DNA of 5,531 nt, from the NCBI GenBank assembly GCA_910578235.1, contig CAJTPP010000044.1, positions 15,564 through 21,094 on the forward strand. Direction: 5' to 3'. Positions 5,034-5,531 of the stretch are shown here, in pieces; positions within the stretch are counted from its first letter, which is position 1; every line of letters starts with the position of its first letter. The translations under genes and the position numbers were made by a program. Under the pieces are notes generated by a model. It was not told where the DNA came from. It saw nothing but the letters and a program-made list of their open reading frames with translations, and did no database searches. The DNA comes from an uncultured Clostridia bacterium (GTDB lineage Bacteria; Bacillota; Clostridia; UBA1381).

Positions 5034-5531
5034 GTGTTAGAAAGCTTTTCAAACTTTTTGCAGAATACAGGCTTTTACGCTCTTATTTCAAGCGGCGGTC
5101 TTGACGCTGTAAAGACTATTATCATGCTTATTATTGCCTGTGTACTGTTGTATCTTGCGATAGTGAAAAAATTCGAGCCGTTACTGTTGCTTCCGATAGC
5201 GTTTGGTATGTTGCTTACAAATCTTCCTATGATAAAAGATTCAAGCGCGATTATGATGCATACGGAATGGTTCACAGATACGCGGTACATGATAGACGGA
5301 CACTTGCTTGATGTTGGTAAGATTGTGCGTGAAGGCGGTCTTTTGGACTTACTGTACCTCGGTGTTAAGCTGGGAATTTATCCGCCTCTTATTTTTGTGG
5401 GTATAGGTTGTATGACGGATTTCGGACCGCTTATTGCTAATCCGAAGAGCATTCTTCTTGGAGCAGCGGCTCAGTTCGGCGTATTCTTTACATTTGTCGG
5501 CGCATTGGTGCTTAGCGCTTTGCTGCCCTCA
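5034..5531 (+). CDS. mmdB: Methylmalonyl-CoA decarboxylase beta subunit (Na+-transporting carboxybiotin decarboxylase), 5' part
   Basis: This integral membrane subunit splits CO2 from carboxybiotin and couples it to Na+ export. Only the first 166 residues are in the window and the frame is still open at the right edge. Family members have roughly 370-430 residues, so more than half is missing. A GTG start at 5034 is chosen because of the GTGGTGA site and the typical N-terminus. Visible parts are a membrane helix at about 27-44 ending in KKFEPLLLLPIAFGMLLTNLP (45-65), a polar stretch at 66-100, the conserved hydrophobic segment LGIYPPLIFVGIGCMTDFGPLIANPK (113-138), and another membrane segment at 140-164. 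The EPLLLLPIAFG and TDFGPLIANPK motifs are diagnostic of the OadB/MmdB/GcdB family. The catalytic Asp and Na+-site residues of the central part lie outside the window. The subfamily is assigned from the neighbouring mmdA. Confidence 0.93.
   Translation, partial: MLESFSNFLQNTGFYALISSGGLDAVKTIIMLIIACVLLYLAIVKKFEPLLLLPIAFGMLLTNLPMIKDSSAIMMHTEWFTDTRYMIDGHLLDVGKIVREGGLLDLLYLGVKLGIYPPLIFVGIGCMTDFGPLIANPKSILLGAAAQFGVFFTFVGALVLSALLPS

Overview
The window reads as ordinary chromosomal DNA of an anaerobic, AT-rich Gram-positive bacterium, most likely a member of the Clostridia or a related Firmicutes class (inference). The intergenic DNA is very AT-rich, the Shine-Dalgarno sites are strong GGAGG types, the promoters are near-consensus sigma-A types, and a sodium-pumping methylmalonyl-CoA decarboxylase operon is present. 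Nothing marks the region as mobile: I see no transposase, integrase, phage gene or CRISPR array.

Region 1 (1-320, minus strand): two tRNA genes, tRNA-Leu(GAG) at 237-320 and tRNA-Gln(CTG) at 32-105. Both encode their CCA end and each has its own strong promoter with 17-bp spacing. A hairpin at 1-32 lies just past the 3' end of tRNA-Gln and probably separates these genes from whatever lies to the left.

Region 2 (410-2326, plus strand): a two-gene unit divergent from the tRNAs. It holds a secreted D-alanyl-D-alanine carboxypeptidase (cell-wall peptide trimming) and an RsuA/RluB-family rRNA pseudouridine synthase. The genes are 16 nt apart and end at a clear intrinsic terminator at 2296-2326.

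Region 3 (2396-5531, plus strand): a good promoter, then mmdA, mmdD, mmdC and the first 166 codons of mmdB, which runs off the right edge. Together they encode the membrane complex that decarboxylates (S)-methylmalonyl-CoA to propionyl-CoA and uses the released energy to export Na+. MmdA moves the carboxyl group from the substrate to biotin on MmdC. MmdB releases CO2 and carries Na+ across the membrane. MmdD anchors and assembles the complex. The order A-D-C-B matches known operons of this type, and there is no room for an mmdE gene between D and C. This supports energy conservation during propionate formation or succinate decarboxylation.

I found no convincing previously undescribed system. 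The points most worth a second look are the structured gaps between the mmd genes, repeats around the mmdA transcription start, a carboxypeptidase-rluB pairing without the spore-maturation genes that lie between them in Bacillus, and a polar segment in the N-terminal half of MmdB.
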